Below, one piece after another: positions 6,767-16,214 of a stretch of 53,384 bases of DNA. Source of the stretch: Candidatus Nomurabacteria bacterium (GTDB lineage: Bacteria > Patescibacteriota > Saccharimonadia > Saccharimonadales > Saccharimonadaceae); NCBI GenBank assembly GCA_031255735.1, contig JAIRRY010000004.1, forward strand, positions 1 to 53,384, in the 5' to 3' direction. Both the position numbers and the translations under genes were made by a program. Every line of letters begins with the position of its first letter. Position 1 is the stretch's first letter. The notes under the pieces are model-generated. The model was not told where the DNA came from, searched no databases, and saw only the letters and a list, made by a program, of their open reading frames with translations.

Positions 6767-7954
6767 TTAAGTGAGCTTTAGATGCGGCGTGACTTCTAGG
6801 TTGTAAGGGTCGGTGGGCGCTAGGCGCAAAGTGTGAAAATAGCCTGCGCTAGCCACCATTGCGCCGTTGTCGGTGCAATATTTCAGGGCAGGGAAGTCAA
6901 CTCTGATCGGGATGCGCTCGGTTATCTGTTTGCGCAGATATTGGTTGGCGCTCACACCACCTGCAATAACTACAGCACCAGGCTGATATGCGTTGTAAGC
7001 CAAAAGTAGCTTATCAACAAGTGTATCCACGGCCGTTTTTTCGAAACTAGCGGCAAAATCATCGCGCTTAGCTTCACTGAGTAGCCCTGGAAGCTCGCTA
7101 GACGGAAAAGTGAAGTCTTTGCCCACTTCGGCTTGCACAGCGCGCAGAACGGCCGTTTTGAGGCCTGAGAAAGAAAAGTCATACGGAGTGTCTAGTTTAG
7201 CCTTGGGCAACTTATACCTAGTGCGGTCGCCATTAAGTGCGGCTTTGCTGATGCTTGGGCCGCCAGGGTAAGGCAAGCCGATCATCTTGGCTACTTTGTC
7301 GAATACTTCACCTACGGCGTCGTCGCGGGTGGTGCCAATGATTTCGAAGTCGCCGTGCCCGCGGAGTAGTATTAGCTGCGTGTGCCCGCCTGAAACGACC
7401 AGAGCTAGAACAGGGAACACAGGCTTAGCAACATCTGTCCCCAAGAGTACGCTCGAAGGTGCTAGCGCGTCGTTACGCGTAGCATCCTCCTGCGTTCGGC
7501 TGGCAGGTGTCGTCACACCAGCCACAGCCTCTTGGGTAACAGAGTTGCTTACGCCCACATCCGAGCCAAGCCAATTAGCATAAATATGGCTCTCGATGTG
7601 GTGCACGGGGTAGAGCGGTTTGTTTTTGGTGATGGCTAGCGTGCGAGCGGCTAGCGTGCCGACCATCAGCGAGCCGATGAGGCCAGGTGCGTAAGTTACA
7701 GCGATAGCGTCAATACTATCCCAGCCTCCAGCTTCGCGCACAGCTTCGTCGATAACTGCGTTAATAACTTCAATGTGTGAACGCGCCGCCACCTCTGGTA
7801 CAACCCCGCCGTAACGGGCATGAATATCAATCTGCGAGTTTACAACATCGCTAATAACCCGCGTACCATCTTCCACAACTGCTGCGGCAGTTTCGTCACA
7901 GCTGGTTTCGATTCCTAAAACTTTCACTTCCTCCACTCTAGCATAAATTGACAT
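6767..7954 (-). CDS. tsaD: tRNA N6-adenosine threonylcarbamoyltransferase TsaD
   Basis: LGIETSCDETAAAVVEDG, VALVVSGGHTQL-like, GGVSANQYLRK, DNGAMVASAGY. Confidence 0.96.
   Translation of the reverse strand: MSIYARVEEVKVLGIETSCDETAAAVVEDGTRVISDVVNSQIDIHARYGGVVPEVAARSHIEVINAVIDEAVREAGGWDSIDAIAVTYAPGLIGSLMVGTLAARTLAITKNKPLYPVHHIESHIYANWLGSDVGVSNSVTQEAVAGVTTPASRTQEDATRNDALAPSSVLLGTDVAKPVFPVLALVVSGGHTQLILLRGHGDFEIIGTTRDDAVGEVFDKVAKMIGLPYPGGPSISKAALNGDRTRYKLPKAKLDTPYDFSFSGLKTAVLRAVQAEVGKDFTFPSSELPGLLSEAKRDDFAASFEKTAVDTLVDKLLLAYNAYQPGAVVIAGGVSANQYLRKQITERIPIRVDFPALKYCTDNGAMVASAGYFHTLRLAPTDPYNLEVTPHLKLT
7422..7555. repeat. Large nested palindromic segment inside tsaD (in-frame insertion)
   Basis: 26/27-nt outer arms GGCTTAGCAACATCTGTCCCCAAGAG / CTCTTGGGTAACAGAGTTGCTTACGCC, with inner hairpins GCTAgCGCGT-cgtt-ACGCGTAGC and GGCTGG...CCAGCC. 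Confidence 0.85.
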
Positions 7955-7996
7955 TTGACGACTGCCTGAGAAAGTAAAATATGATAAACTGGTACC

Positions 7997-9298
7997 ATGA
8001 AACAGATACTTACTAAAAGTGTACGTAAGGTGTTACCAAAAACTGCCTCGCGGGGTTTAGAGGAGTTTTATCGAAAGAACCGTATACGCGTGCTACGTAC
8101 ATATTATGGTAACCCCAGCAAAAAGCTTAAGATTTTAGCTGTTACGGGCACGAATGGCAAAACTACAACTGTTAACTATCTGAATGAGATTTTGAAAGAA
8201 GCGGGGCATAAAACTGCCATGTTTAGTACGGCTGAAATTGAGGTGGCGGGCAAGCGCAAGCTAAATGATCTTAACGCCACCGTACCAACTACAGCTCAAG
8301 TGATGAACTTTTTGCGGCAAGCTAAGCGCGCTGAGGTAGACCACGTAGTGTTAGAGGTGACCAGCCACGCCTTGGCTCAGCATAAGCTAGATGGCTTGCC
8401 AATTATGATGGCGGTGATGACTAACGTGACACAAGATCACCTTGATTATTTTAAAACTATGGAAAACTACGCCGCCGCTAAGGGTGTGCTGTTTAGCGGT
8501 GAACCACGCTATATCGTACTGAACCGCGATGATGAGTGGTATGAATTTTTCAACCGGTTTGAGGCGGGCGAGTTGAAAATTAGCTACGGGCAAAGTAAGG
8601 CCGCTACCACGCAGATTAGCAAAGTGAAATTATTCAAGAACGGCACAGAGGCTTGGTTAAAGATAGGTAGTAGTGATAAATTTGAAGTGGCCACCAGTTT
8701 AACAGGTGAATTCAACGCTTATAATATGGCAGCGGCGGCCAGCGCTGCTAGCTTGCTAGGCGCTGGTGAAGAAGCTATCCAAAATGGCATCGCTAATCTA
8801 GAAACACTGCCTGGCCGCTTTGAACGCGCCGTAAAAGGCGAGCCGTACGAAGTGATTGTTGATTATGCTCACACGCCTGATGCTATTGAGAAACTCTTAA
8901 AATCTGCTAAGAAAGTAACCAAAGGCCGTGTGATTTTGGTGTTTGGCGCTACGGGTGACCGTGACCGCGGCAAGCGGCCGATTATGGGCGAAATTGCCGC
9001 CCGCGAGGCCGACCTGATTTTCGTAACCGACGAAGAAAATTACACTGAGCCAGCCGACCAAATCCGCACCGAAGTGATGCAGGGCATCCAAAACGTTTTG
9101 CAGGTGCCGTACCTGCAAAAGAAGGTGCAAGAAGTACCCGACAGATACGAGGCGATCAAGGCGGCATTAGAAGTGGCTAGAGAGGGTGACATGATTTTGA
9201 TAACTGGCATGGGCCACGAAGTTTATCGCATTACCGATGGTAAACGCATCCCCTGGAACGACGGCGACGTAGTGCGCGAGATATTAAGTAAAAAATAA
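7997..9298 (+). CDS. murE: UDP-N-acetylmuramyl-tripeptide synthetase (MurE-type Mur ligase)
   Basis: AVTGTNGKTTTVNYL, LEVTSHAL, DYAHTPDAIEKLL, FGATGDRDRGKRPIMGEIA. Confidence 0.93.
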   Translation: MKQILTKSVRKVLPKTASRGLEEFYRKNRIRVLRTYYGNPSKKLKILAVTGTNGKTTTVNYLNEILKEAGHKTAMFSTAEIEVAGKRKLNDLNATVPTTAQVMNFLRQAKRAEVDHVVLEVTSHALAQHKLDGLPIMMAVMTNVTQDHLDYFKTMENYAAAKGVLFSGEPRYIVLNRDDEWYEFFNRFEAGELKISYGQSKAATTQISKVKLFKNGTEAWLKIGSSDKFEVATSLTGEFNAYNMAAAASAASLLGAGEEAIQNGIANLETLPGRFERAVKGEPYEVIVDYAHTPDAIEKLLKSAKKVTKGRVILVFGATGDRDRGKRPIMGEIAAREADLIFVTDEENYTEPADQIRTEVMQGIQNVLQVPYLQKKVQEVPDRYEAIKAALEVAREGDMILITGMGHEVYRITDGKRIPWNDGDVVREILSKK

Positions 9299-9355
9299 CG
9301 AAAACGGGCGCGGTTTATAACCGCGCCGTCAACATTTAAGCTAGTTTCGTTTTCG
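9299..9355. terminator. Nested hairpin terminator between convergent genes
   Basis: CGAAAACG[GGCGCGGTT-TAT-AACCGCGCC]...CGTTTTCG; T-rich tract on the minus side. Confidence 0.75.
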
Positions 9356-9356
9356 T

Positions 9357-10121
9357 CTACATTATGTACTTTAATGTGGGGTGCAATTTTTGCCCGTTGA
9401 CGGGTACAAACCCCTGACGGGGTGCATACACACCCTTTATCGTCCCGTTTTTCATGGCGTGGACTGGCGGCATAAAACAACCACCGCGGAACCATCCGTC
9501 TTCCACGGCAGCCACATACTCCACCCTCTCGTTTGAGAGGTCGAGCTCTACCACGGCCTCGATGCAGTTGTTGTCGTAGTTGGCGAAATAGTCGACAACG
9601 CGGAAATCTGCATCTATGATCCTGATGCCCAGTTTGACACCAAAAGCCTGTTTGAAGGCTTTAAGTTTTTTGTCAATTTGGGCGAAGCTCGTGCTCAGTG
9701 GAACTAGGAGTATTTCTTCTCCGTTTTCCACTATAACCGGAAATAGCTCTTCGTGAAATCCCTCGCGAATTGCGGTTTTAACTAGGTCACTACCTTCGTT
9801 AAACAGCGCGATTCCTGCCGGTAATCTGTACCAACCGTGGCGTTCGTCATAGTACACACAAACACCCTTGTTGGTAACGAGCTTCAGTGCTCCACCACCT
9901 CTAAAGACATCAAGCTTGCGACTAATGTCGCTTTGTTCGAAAGCTTCGAGGTTGGTGATGACAAAATCCTTAATACAATGGACTTTGCCTTTCTCGCTCA
10001 TGAAGGCTGAATAACCTTTGGCATAGCCGGTGCTAGACAGTAGTACGTTGCCAAACTGGTTTAGAGCTTCTCGTTGCTTTTTACTGAGGTCTGTGAACCT
10101 CACGTCCTTACCTTTGTTCAT
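9357..10121 (-). CDS. Hypothetical protein with possible degenerate Nudix-like segment, hairpin-dense
   Basis: Long ORF; LPAGIALFNEGSDLVKTAIREGFHEEL weakly resembles a Nudix box; SD ggagaaaaatATG; start refined to 10121. Confidence 0.65.
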   Translation of the reverse strand: MNKGKDVRFTDLSKKQREALNQFGNVLLSSTGYAKGYSAFMSEKGKVHCIKDFVITNLEAFEQSDISRKLDVFRGGGALKLVTNKGVCVYYDERHGWYRLPAGIALFNEGSDLVKTAIREGFHEELFPVIVENGEEILLVPLSTSFAQIDKKLKAFKQAFGVKLGIRIIDADFRVVDYFANYDNNCIEAVVELDLSNERVEYVAAVEDGWFRGGCFMPPVHAMKNGTIKGVYAPRQGFVPVNGQKLHPTLKYIM

Positions 10122-10187
10122 ATTTTTCTCCTTTTTAAACAAGTGATAAATTATTTACGGTACTCGTCTAATAGGGTCAGAAAAACT

Positions 10188-10235
10188 TGATACGAGCTGG
10201 CTAGCTGCCACTAGGTAACCAGGCAGCTCGTATCA
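10188..10235. promoter_or_regulatory. Strong hairpin in the predicted 5' leader of ORF 9357-10121
   Basis: TGATACG-agctggct-AGCTGCC-actaggtaacca-GGCAGCT-CGTATCA. Confidence 0.7.
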
Positions 10236-10436
10236 TAAACGGAACTAGCTTTTGAATGTACTAATTAACAACACCAAAACCAAGAGTATGGTGGATCATC
10301 TTGTGATTGAAGTATAGATTTACTAAATTGTCAAGCTGAAGTACTGCAAGGTTTTCAAAAATCTCTGGCTTTTAAGCATCACCATATGATTTCAATGACC
10401 GTTTATACCGTTGTATGGATTTTTTTGACAGCTTTT

Positions 10437-10463
10437 TTAGCACTCAGCACTTGCAAGTGCTAA
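10437..10463. promoter_or_regulatory. CIRCE operator (HrcA-type)
   Basis: TTAGCACTC-N9-AAGTGCTAA versus consensus TTAGCACTC-N9-GAGTGCTAA, upstream of groES. Confidence 0.9.
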
Positions 10464-10509
10464 TTTTTTTAGCTACAATAGAATTACAAACAAGATTTTG
10501 GAGGAAACT

Positions 10510-10761
10510 ATGGCAATAAAACCACTGGCCGACCGTGTTGTGGCCAAAAAGATTGAAAAGCAAGAAACTACCGCCTCGGGGCTCTACTTGGGTGAATCTG
10601 GCGAAAAGCCTAGCTACGCTGAGGTTGTAGCCATCGGCCCAGATGTAAAAGCTGTTAAAAAAGGCGACAAGATTTTATACGATTATTCTGGTACTAGTGT
10701 AACAATTGACGGTGTGGAATATTTAATTATTAAAGAAGAAGGCGTGCTAGCCACGGTTTAG
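10510..10761 (+). CDS. groS: Co-chaperonin GroES
   Basis: MAIKPLADRVVAKKIEKQETTASGLYL...VKKGDKILYDYSGTSVTIDGVEYLIIKEEGVLA. Confidence 0.96.
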   Translation: MAIKPLADRVVAKKIEKQETTASGLYLGESGEKPSYAEVVAIGPDVKAVKKGDKILYDYSGTSVTIDGVEYLIIKEEGVLATV

Positions 10762-10777
10762 AAAGGAGTTTACTTAA

Positions 10778-12418
10778 ATGGCAAAAAAAGTTTTTTATGA
10801 CGACGACGCCCGCGAGCGCGTGTTGGGTGGCGCTAAGGCGCTTTACGACGCAGTAAAGGTGACATTCGGCCCTAAAGGGCGCAACGTGGTGATTGAAAAA
10901 ACCTACGGTGGCCCAACAATTACACACGACGGCGTAACTGTGGCTGAAAGCATAGATCTAGACAACAAAGATGAGGCTACTCTGGGCTACAAAGTGGGTG
11001 CAGAATTAATTAAGAAAGCTGCTAGCAAGCTTAACAAAACGGCTGGTGACGGAACTACTACTGTTACGGTGTTAACTTACCAAATTTTAGCAGAAGCTAA
11101 CAAATTGATTGCCGCTGGCCACAACCCGCAAGAACTGCGCAAGGGAATCGAAGCGGCTGGCGCAGATATTATCAAGAAACTTGATAAATTAGCCGAGAAC
11201 ATTGACGATAAACCAGAGCGCGTGGCCGAAGTTGCCACCATCAGCGCTGGCGACCGTGCTATCGGTGAGCTAATAGCCGAAGTAATCAGCAAAATTGGCA
11301 AAGACGGCGTAGTAACTGTTGAAGCCGGCCAGGGTTTGACCATGGAAAGTGAAGTGGTGGAAGGCTTTAGCTTCGACCGCGGTTGGAGCAGCCCATTCTT
11401 CGTAACTGATACGGCGCGTCAAGAATCGGTTTACGAAAAACCTAGCATTCTGATTACCGATAAAAAAATCAGTAGCGTGCAAGAGATTATGCCATTCTTG
11501 GAAAAACTGGCTGCCGCTGGCAAGAAAGACCTAGTGCTGATTGCCGACGACGTAGAGGGCGAGGCACTAAGTGTATTGGTACTTAACCGCCTGAAGGGCG
11601 TATTTAACACTTTAGCTATTAAAGCCCCAAGCTTTGGTGATCGTCGCAAAGAGATTCTGGAGGATATCGCCACGCTTACAGGTGCGACGGTTATTAGCAG
11701 CGACAAGAGCATGACTTTTGAAAACGCCGACCTTGATGTATTAGGTTCGGCGCGCAAAGTTATTGCCAGTAAAGATGAAACGACGATTATTGAGGGCGCT
11801 GGTAACACCAAGGCAGTTAAAGAACGCATTGCGCTAATTAGCTCGCAGGCCGAAAACGCCACTAGCGAGTATGAAAAAGAGCAGTTTGAAAAACGCGCAG
11901 CAGCGTTACTTGGCAAGGTTGCCGTTATTAAAGTGGGCGGTGCTACTGAAACTGAGATTGACGAAAAGAAATTCCGTGTGGATGACGCCGTGGCGGCCAC
12001 CAAGGCAGCTTTGGCCGAAGGCATCGTGCCTGGCGGCGGTGTAACTTTAGTGAACCTGTCGGCTGGCATCAAAGCTGATGGCACGGACAGCATAAGTGCG
12101 GGCCGTAAGGTTTTGAAGCAAGCCCTAAAAACACCATTCCTGCATATAACTGAAAACGCTGGCTTGAACTCGGCGGCGTTACTAGCCGAAGTGGAAGGCG
12201 GCCGTGATGGTTTCGGCGTAGATGTTAACGCGCCCGAAAAAGGCATTGTAGACGTTAAGAAGGCTGGCGTGGTTGACCCAGTAAAAGTCGCCAAGGAAGC
12301 CGTACAAAACGCGGTTAGCATTGCTGCCACTGCTATCACCATGGGTGCAGTGGTTGTTGACGTGCCCGAGCCTGAAGCTCCAGCCGCACCTGGCGGTGGC
12401 ATGGGCGGCATGTACTAA
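10778..12418 (+). CDS. groL: Chaperonin GroEL
   Basis: 546 aa; VTFGPKGRNVVIEKTYGGPTITHDGVTVA, AGDGTTTVTVL, C-terminal GGGMGGMY. Confidence 0.98.
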   Translation: MAKKVFYDDDARERVLGGAKALYDAVKVTFGPKGRNVVIEKTYGGPTITHDGVTVAESIDLDNKDEATLGYKVGAELIKKAASKLNKTAGDGTTTVTVLTYQILAEANKLIAAGHNPQELRKGIEAAGADIIKKLDKLAENIDDKPERVAEVATISAGDRAIGELIAEVISKIGKDGVVTVEAGQGLTMESEVVEGFSFDRGWSSPFFVTDTARQESVYEKPSILITDKKISSVQEIMPFLEKLAAAGKKDLVLIADDVEGEALSVLVLNRLKGVFNTLAIKAPSFGDRRKEILEDIATLTGATVISSDKSMTFENADLDVLGSARKVIASKDETTIIEGAGNTKAVKERIALISSQAENATSEYEKEQFEKRAAALLGKVAVIKVGGATETEIDEKKFRVDDAVAATKAALAEGIVPGGGVTLVNLSAGIKADGTDSISAGRKVLKQALKTPFLHITENAGLNSAALLAEVEGGRDGFGVDVNAPEKGIVDVKKAGVVDPVKVAKEAVQNAVSIAATAITMGAVVVDVPEPEAPAAPGGGMGGMY

Positions 12419-12437
12419 GCCATATAGCCAGTTGGAT

Positions 12438-12470
12438 AAAAAATCACCCTGTAAATTGGGGTGATTTTTT
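12438..12470 (+). terminator. Intrinsic terminator of the groES-groEL operon
   Basis: AAAAAATCACCC-tgtaaattg-GGGTGATTTTTT. Confidence 0.9.
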
Positions 12471-12487
12471 GTAAGAAGTGGAGGATA

Positions 12488-12892
12488 CTACGCTTCGGGT
12501 GGGTTCAAAGAATCAATTTCGCGGATAACTGTCAGAAGATCCATACCGCGCTTAGTTTCATCTTCAATGGCTGGCGTGATGTCATATGCGGGTGGCAACA
12601 AAGTCATGTCGTTACTGGCACGAAGAACTTCTATGTAAATATCGAATTTTTCATCTGGTGGTAAGTCGAGCTTGCCGAGTAAAGGCTTGATGTCTTGTAG
12701 AGCTTTAATACGTATGCTGTCTAGATCAACAGTTTCAGTTTCTTCTTCGGAGATTTCTTCTTCCGCCGGTTGCTCGGGCTCGGGTGCTGGCTCTGGAGCG
12801 GGCTCATCTTGGCCGACACCAGCCAAAACCTTGGCCAATTCTTGATCGTCACTACTGATTTGATTACTATTTGTTGGAGTTACATCTACCAT
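12488..12892 (-). CDS. Hypothetical acidic protein
   Basis: 134 aa; EPAPEPAPEPEQPAEEE low-complexity stretch. Confidence 0.6.
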   Translation of the reverse strand: MVDVTPTNSNQISSDDQELAKVLAGVGQDEPAPEPAPEPEQPAEEEISEEETETVDLDSIRIKALQDIKPLLGKLDLPPDEKFDIYIEVLRASNDMTLLPPAYDITPAIEDETKRGMDLLTVIREIDSLNPPEA

Positions 12893-12970
12893 TTCCCACC
12901 TCTAAAAGTTTAAAAACGTTCTTCTTTACCCTATTCTAACATAAGCGTAAAATAAAATGCAACAAAATGT

Positions 12971-14197
12971 TCACCGATAATGCCTTAGGGAGTCGATTGG
13001 GTCTTTGTGAGCCGCACGCGCTGCAGGGAATAGGCCGAACAAGCAGCCGATGGTAACAGACATGGCTAGCACAACACCAACAATCTGCCAGGAAACCATA
13101 GGATTAAATGGCATCATACTACTAATACCAAAGGCAAAGGCATAGCCAAAGCCTAGGCCGAGCAATCCACCAATCAGGCTCAAAGTGAGTGATTCAAACA
13201 AAAATTGCATCATAATATTGCCATTTGTAGCGCCCACAGCTTTACGTATGCCAATTTCGCGAGTGCGTTCGCTAACGCTAACTAGCATGATATTCATCAC
13301 GCCGATGCCGCCTACTACTAATGAAACTCCAGCCACTAAGCTTAAAATGTAACCAACTACATCGAATAGTCTATTGGTTGAGTTGGATACGTTAGCGCCG
13401 TTTACCACGCTGAAATCTGGCTCGCCGTGTAGCTTGGTGAGCTGCTTGTTGATGTTTTCGAACACCTTATCAGTGGCGGCTTGGTTGGCCACTTTCACAT
13501 TAATCTGTTGGATCTGAAGATTATCGTTAATCTGACCAGCCCGATTTAGCGCAATGATGGCCGACTCGTCAAAATCAATATCATTATAATTAATCGGCTC
13601 GCCAATTTCGCGTAGCACGCCAACCACTAAGAACACTTTATCTTTAACCTTGACGGTTTCGCCAACGGTTTCAACGGCATCGAAAAGCCTTTGTGACAGC
13701 TTGTGCCCCAAGACGATTTGGTTTAGCTGTGAAGAATCTTCCAGAAACGCGCCGTATTCTAGCGGCAGCTCCACGATGTTATCGAGGCCTTCAGTAGTGG
13801 CTACGACCTTGCCTGCCACAGCCTCTTGTTCGCCCTTTAGGTTATTTTCAGTTATCGCTAGAGGAGCTACGGCTTTGACGTCCTTTAATTTACTGATAGT
13901 TTCGACATCTTTGGTGGTTAGGCTGCTGCGGGCATAGGTTTGGGTGCTGCCAATAAGTGACAGGAAACTTTTGTCGTTGGCGCTGCGATTAGACTCTGGA
14001 CGTACTACCAAAATGTTGCCGTTTTCGCCCGAAACTTGGTCAACCAACAACTGCTTTAGCCCGCCGCTTAGCGATAAAATTAGCACAATGCACGCCATGC
14101 CAACCGCAATTCCAACAGAGGTGAGTAACGAGCGCGAGCGATTAGCGCGGAACGATTCGATGGAATTATGGATGTGGGTGTTAAGTAGGAAGCTCAT
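12971..14197 (-). CDS. ABC transporter permease (MacB/FtsX-like)
   Basis: RSLLTSVGIAVGMACIVLILSL, VGGIGVMNIMLVSVSERTREIGIRKAVGAT. Confidence 0.93.
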   Translation of the reverse strand: MSFLLNTHIHNSIESFRANRSRSLLTSVGIAVGMACIVLILSLSGGLKQLLVDQVSGENGNILVVRPESNRSANDKSFLSLIGSTQTYARSSLTTKDVETISKLKDVKAVAPLAITENNLKGEQEAVAGKVVATTEGLDNIVELPLEYGAFLEDSSQLNQIVLGHKLSQRLFDAVETVGETVKVKDKVFLVVGVLREIGEPINYNDIDFDESAIIALNRAGQINDNLQIQQINVKVANQAATDKVFENINKQLTKLHGEPDFSVVNGANVSNSTNRLFDVVGYILSLVAGVSLVVGGIGVMNIMLVSVSERTREIGIRKAVGATNGNIMMQFLFESLTLSLIGGLLGLGFGYAFAFGISSMMPFNPMVSWQIVGVVLAMSVTIGCLFGLFPAARAAHKDPIDSLRHYR

Positions 14198-14982
14198 GAC
14201 TTGCCTTTCTTGTTTTTTCGTGGCTTTTTGCGCGGTTTCGCTTTCTTTGGCTCTTTAGGCGCGGCGGTTGGTAGGTCGGCGTCGGCTGTGGTTTTAACGT
14301 CGGTGTCGATTTGGCCGTCTAGCATGTTGATAACGCGCGTTGCATAGGTGGTGAGTGCGGCATTGTGGGTAACCATCACGATTGTGTTGCCCTGATCGTG
14401 GATTTCTTTCAGCTCTTCCATCACGATATGGCTGTTGCGGCTGTCTAGGTTGCCAGTTGGCTCATCTGCCAAGATTATCGACGGGTTATTAACCAGTGCG
14501 CGCGCAATGGCTACGCGCTGGTTTTGGCCACCGCTCATCTGCCAGGGCATGTAATATTCGCGTTCTTGTAGATGAAAACGCTCCAAAACCTTACTGGCTA
14601 CGGTGAGGCGGCGGGTTTTGTAGTAACCGCGGTAAACCAACGGCAAGGCAACGTTCTCGATAACGTTTAGGCCAGGAACGAGGTTAAAATTCTGGAAAAT
14701 GAAGCCAATTTTGTTGCCGCGCATGCGGGCTTGGCGGCGGCGCGAAATGCGCTCCACGGCTTTACCATCTAGGAGATACTGCCCGCTAGTGGCGCGGTCA
14801 AGTAGCCCCATAATATTAAGTAGCGTAGTTTTGCCGCAGCCGCTCGGCCCCATAATCATGACGAATTCGCCAGGTAAAATGGTGAGGTTGAGGTTGGAAA
14901 GTGCAAAGTATTCGGCATCGCCAATACCATAGCGTTTAGAGAGCTCATTGAGCTCTATGATTGGTTGCACTCGTTCATTCAT
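14194..14982 (-). CDS. ABC transporter ATP-binding protein (MacB/LolD-like) with basic C-terminal tail
   Basis: [47 protein letters not shown]. Confidence 0.95.
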   Translation of the reverse strand: MNERVQPIIELNELSKRYGIGDAEYFALSNLNLTILPGEFVMIMGPSGCGKTTLLNIMGLLDRATSGQYLLDGKAVERISRRRQARMRGNKIGFIFQNFNLVPGLNVIENVALPLVYRGYYKTRRLTVASKVLERFHLQEREYYMPWQMSGGQNQRVAIARALVNNPSIILADEPTGNLDSRNSHIVMEELKEIHDQGNTIVMVTHNAALTTYATRVINMLDGQIDTDVKTTADADLPTAAPKEPKKAKPRKKPRKNKKGKS

Positions 14983-15076
14983 CTTTCATCTATTTTAAGG
15001 TGTTTAGGCTTAGCGCGTCAATATTGATTTAGATAGTATATAATTATAAAAGCTAGAAGCTTGTTGAGCGGAGCGA

Positions 15077-15166
15077 GGAGAGGTGCAGGAGTGGTTGAAC
15101 TGGCTCGCCTGGAACGCGAGTATGGCAGCGGTGCCATCTGGGGTTCGAATCCCCATCTCTCCGCCA
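15077..15166 (+). tRNA. tRNA-Ser, anticodon GGA, encoded CCA
   Basis: GGAGAGG acceptor, CTCGC-CTGGAAC-GCGAG anticodon arm, long variable arm, GGGGTTCGAATCCCC T-arm, CCA. Confidence 0.95.
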
Positions 15167-15171
15167 CACTG

Positions 15172-15200
15172 TTGACATTTTGAAAAATATTGGATATAAT
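15172..15200 (+). promoter_or_regulatory. Consensus sigma70-type promoter
   Basis: TTGACA-17 nt-TATAAT immediately after tRNA-Ser(GGA), upstream of the ORF at 15327. Confidence 0.8.
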
Positions 15201-15326
15201 AGCAAGTATTCGTTTAGTGGGACAACGAGAGCTCTTTGACAATCTGTTGCTTTTTGACAGCCGCCAAGGAGTTTTTTGTTGTTCTGTAAATTATCACGAG
15301 GGCAAACGCCCCGGAAGGAGAGAGCT

Positions 15327-16214
15327 ATGAAGAAGCTCAACAAATTGATAATGGCGGCTCTCGTGGCCGCAATGTTTTTGACATTGACTCTGGCGGCGTG
15401 CGGTAAAACCCCACCGCCGCTACAAGAAAGTGACTTCGTCGACGAACCATCTGTCGAGGAAGTCGATGTCATCCACGAAAGGGATGACATTCCCACCGAT
15501 GCCGTCGAAATTGGCGGCTACAAGTGGGTGGAGTTGCCCGATGACCCGCGAGAGGGCGACACCGTGGGTTATGACCTGTCATATACCGAGGGAGAGAATG
15601 CACTAAACTCTCCCTACGGTTATGATGACGTCACAGTCTTTAGGCTGTCGGCGTCAGGTGAATTGAAGCTGGCTATGTCTGGCTTCAATCCAGAAAACGA
15701 CTTCGCATTAGACGCGGAAGTCGTTAAATACCTGACAGAGATAGATATTAGTGATCTCTCAGGTATATTTACTGGTTATGAGCTAAACACCTCTATCAGA
15801 CCTGAAAGATGGGGGTGGCAAATTAGGGCATCTTTCCGTGATGAAAATTCATCTGGAAAGGTGACTTTGGCATCACCTAGTGATGCCACGCGTCGTTTAT
15901 GGCGCGAATCTTTCATGTCATCCATCTATGCCGGCAGTTTCAATTTTGCCGACGTAGATGCTCTGGACCTGACATCAGGTCCAGTGACGTCGAAAGGGTA
16001 TTTTATTTTTTTCAATACCCAGGACGTCACAAGTTTAGCTAATATCGAGGCGAATTATCGCCCCGATAGGCACGGCGGTGTAACATCATACGCCGTGTTG
16101 ATTGGAGATGGTGAAGGCCCAGAAGCATGGGTCACCATGTCCAGTCGTAATAATACCACCGTAGGAGATCCCTACGGTGTAGCCGCTCAGGTGGCTGAAA
16201 TGTTGGCGCAATAG
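15327..16214 (+). CDS. Hypothetical lipoprotein, densely hairpin-tiled gene
   Basis: MKKLNKLIMAALVAAMFLTLTLAACGK signal peptide and lipobox; SD ggaaggag; start refined to 15327. Confidence 0.8.
   Translation: MKKLNKLIMAALVAAMFLTLTLAACGKTPPPLQESDFVDEPSVEEVDVIHERDDIPTDAVEIGGYKWVELPDDPREGDTVGYDLSYTEGENALNSPYGYDDVTVFRLSASGELKLAMSGFNPENDFALDAEVVKYLTEIDISDLSGIFTGYELNTSIRPERWGWQIRASFRDENSSGKVTLASPSDATRRLWRESFMSSIYAGSFNFADVDALDLTSGPVTSKGYFIFFNTQDVTSLANIEANYRPDRHGGVTSYAVLIGDGEGPEAWVTMSSRNNTTVGDPYGVAAQVAEMLAQ

Noticed and set aside
11431-12411. 326-aa ORF antisense to groEL
   Set aside because: Ser/Thr/Pro/Ala-rich mirror of a highly conserved coding gene; typical antisense artefact with no family signal.
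15053-15496. ORFs running antisense through tRNA-Ser(GGA) and the lipoprotein start
   Set aside because: They cross a tRNA and a clear promoter/leader; coding implausible.
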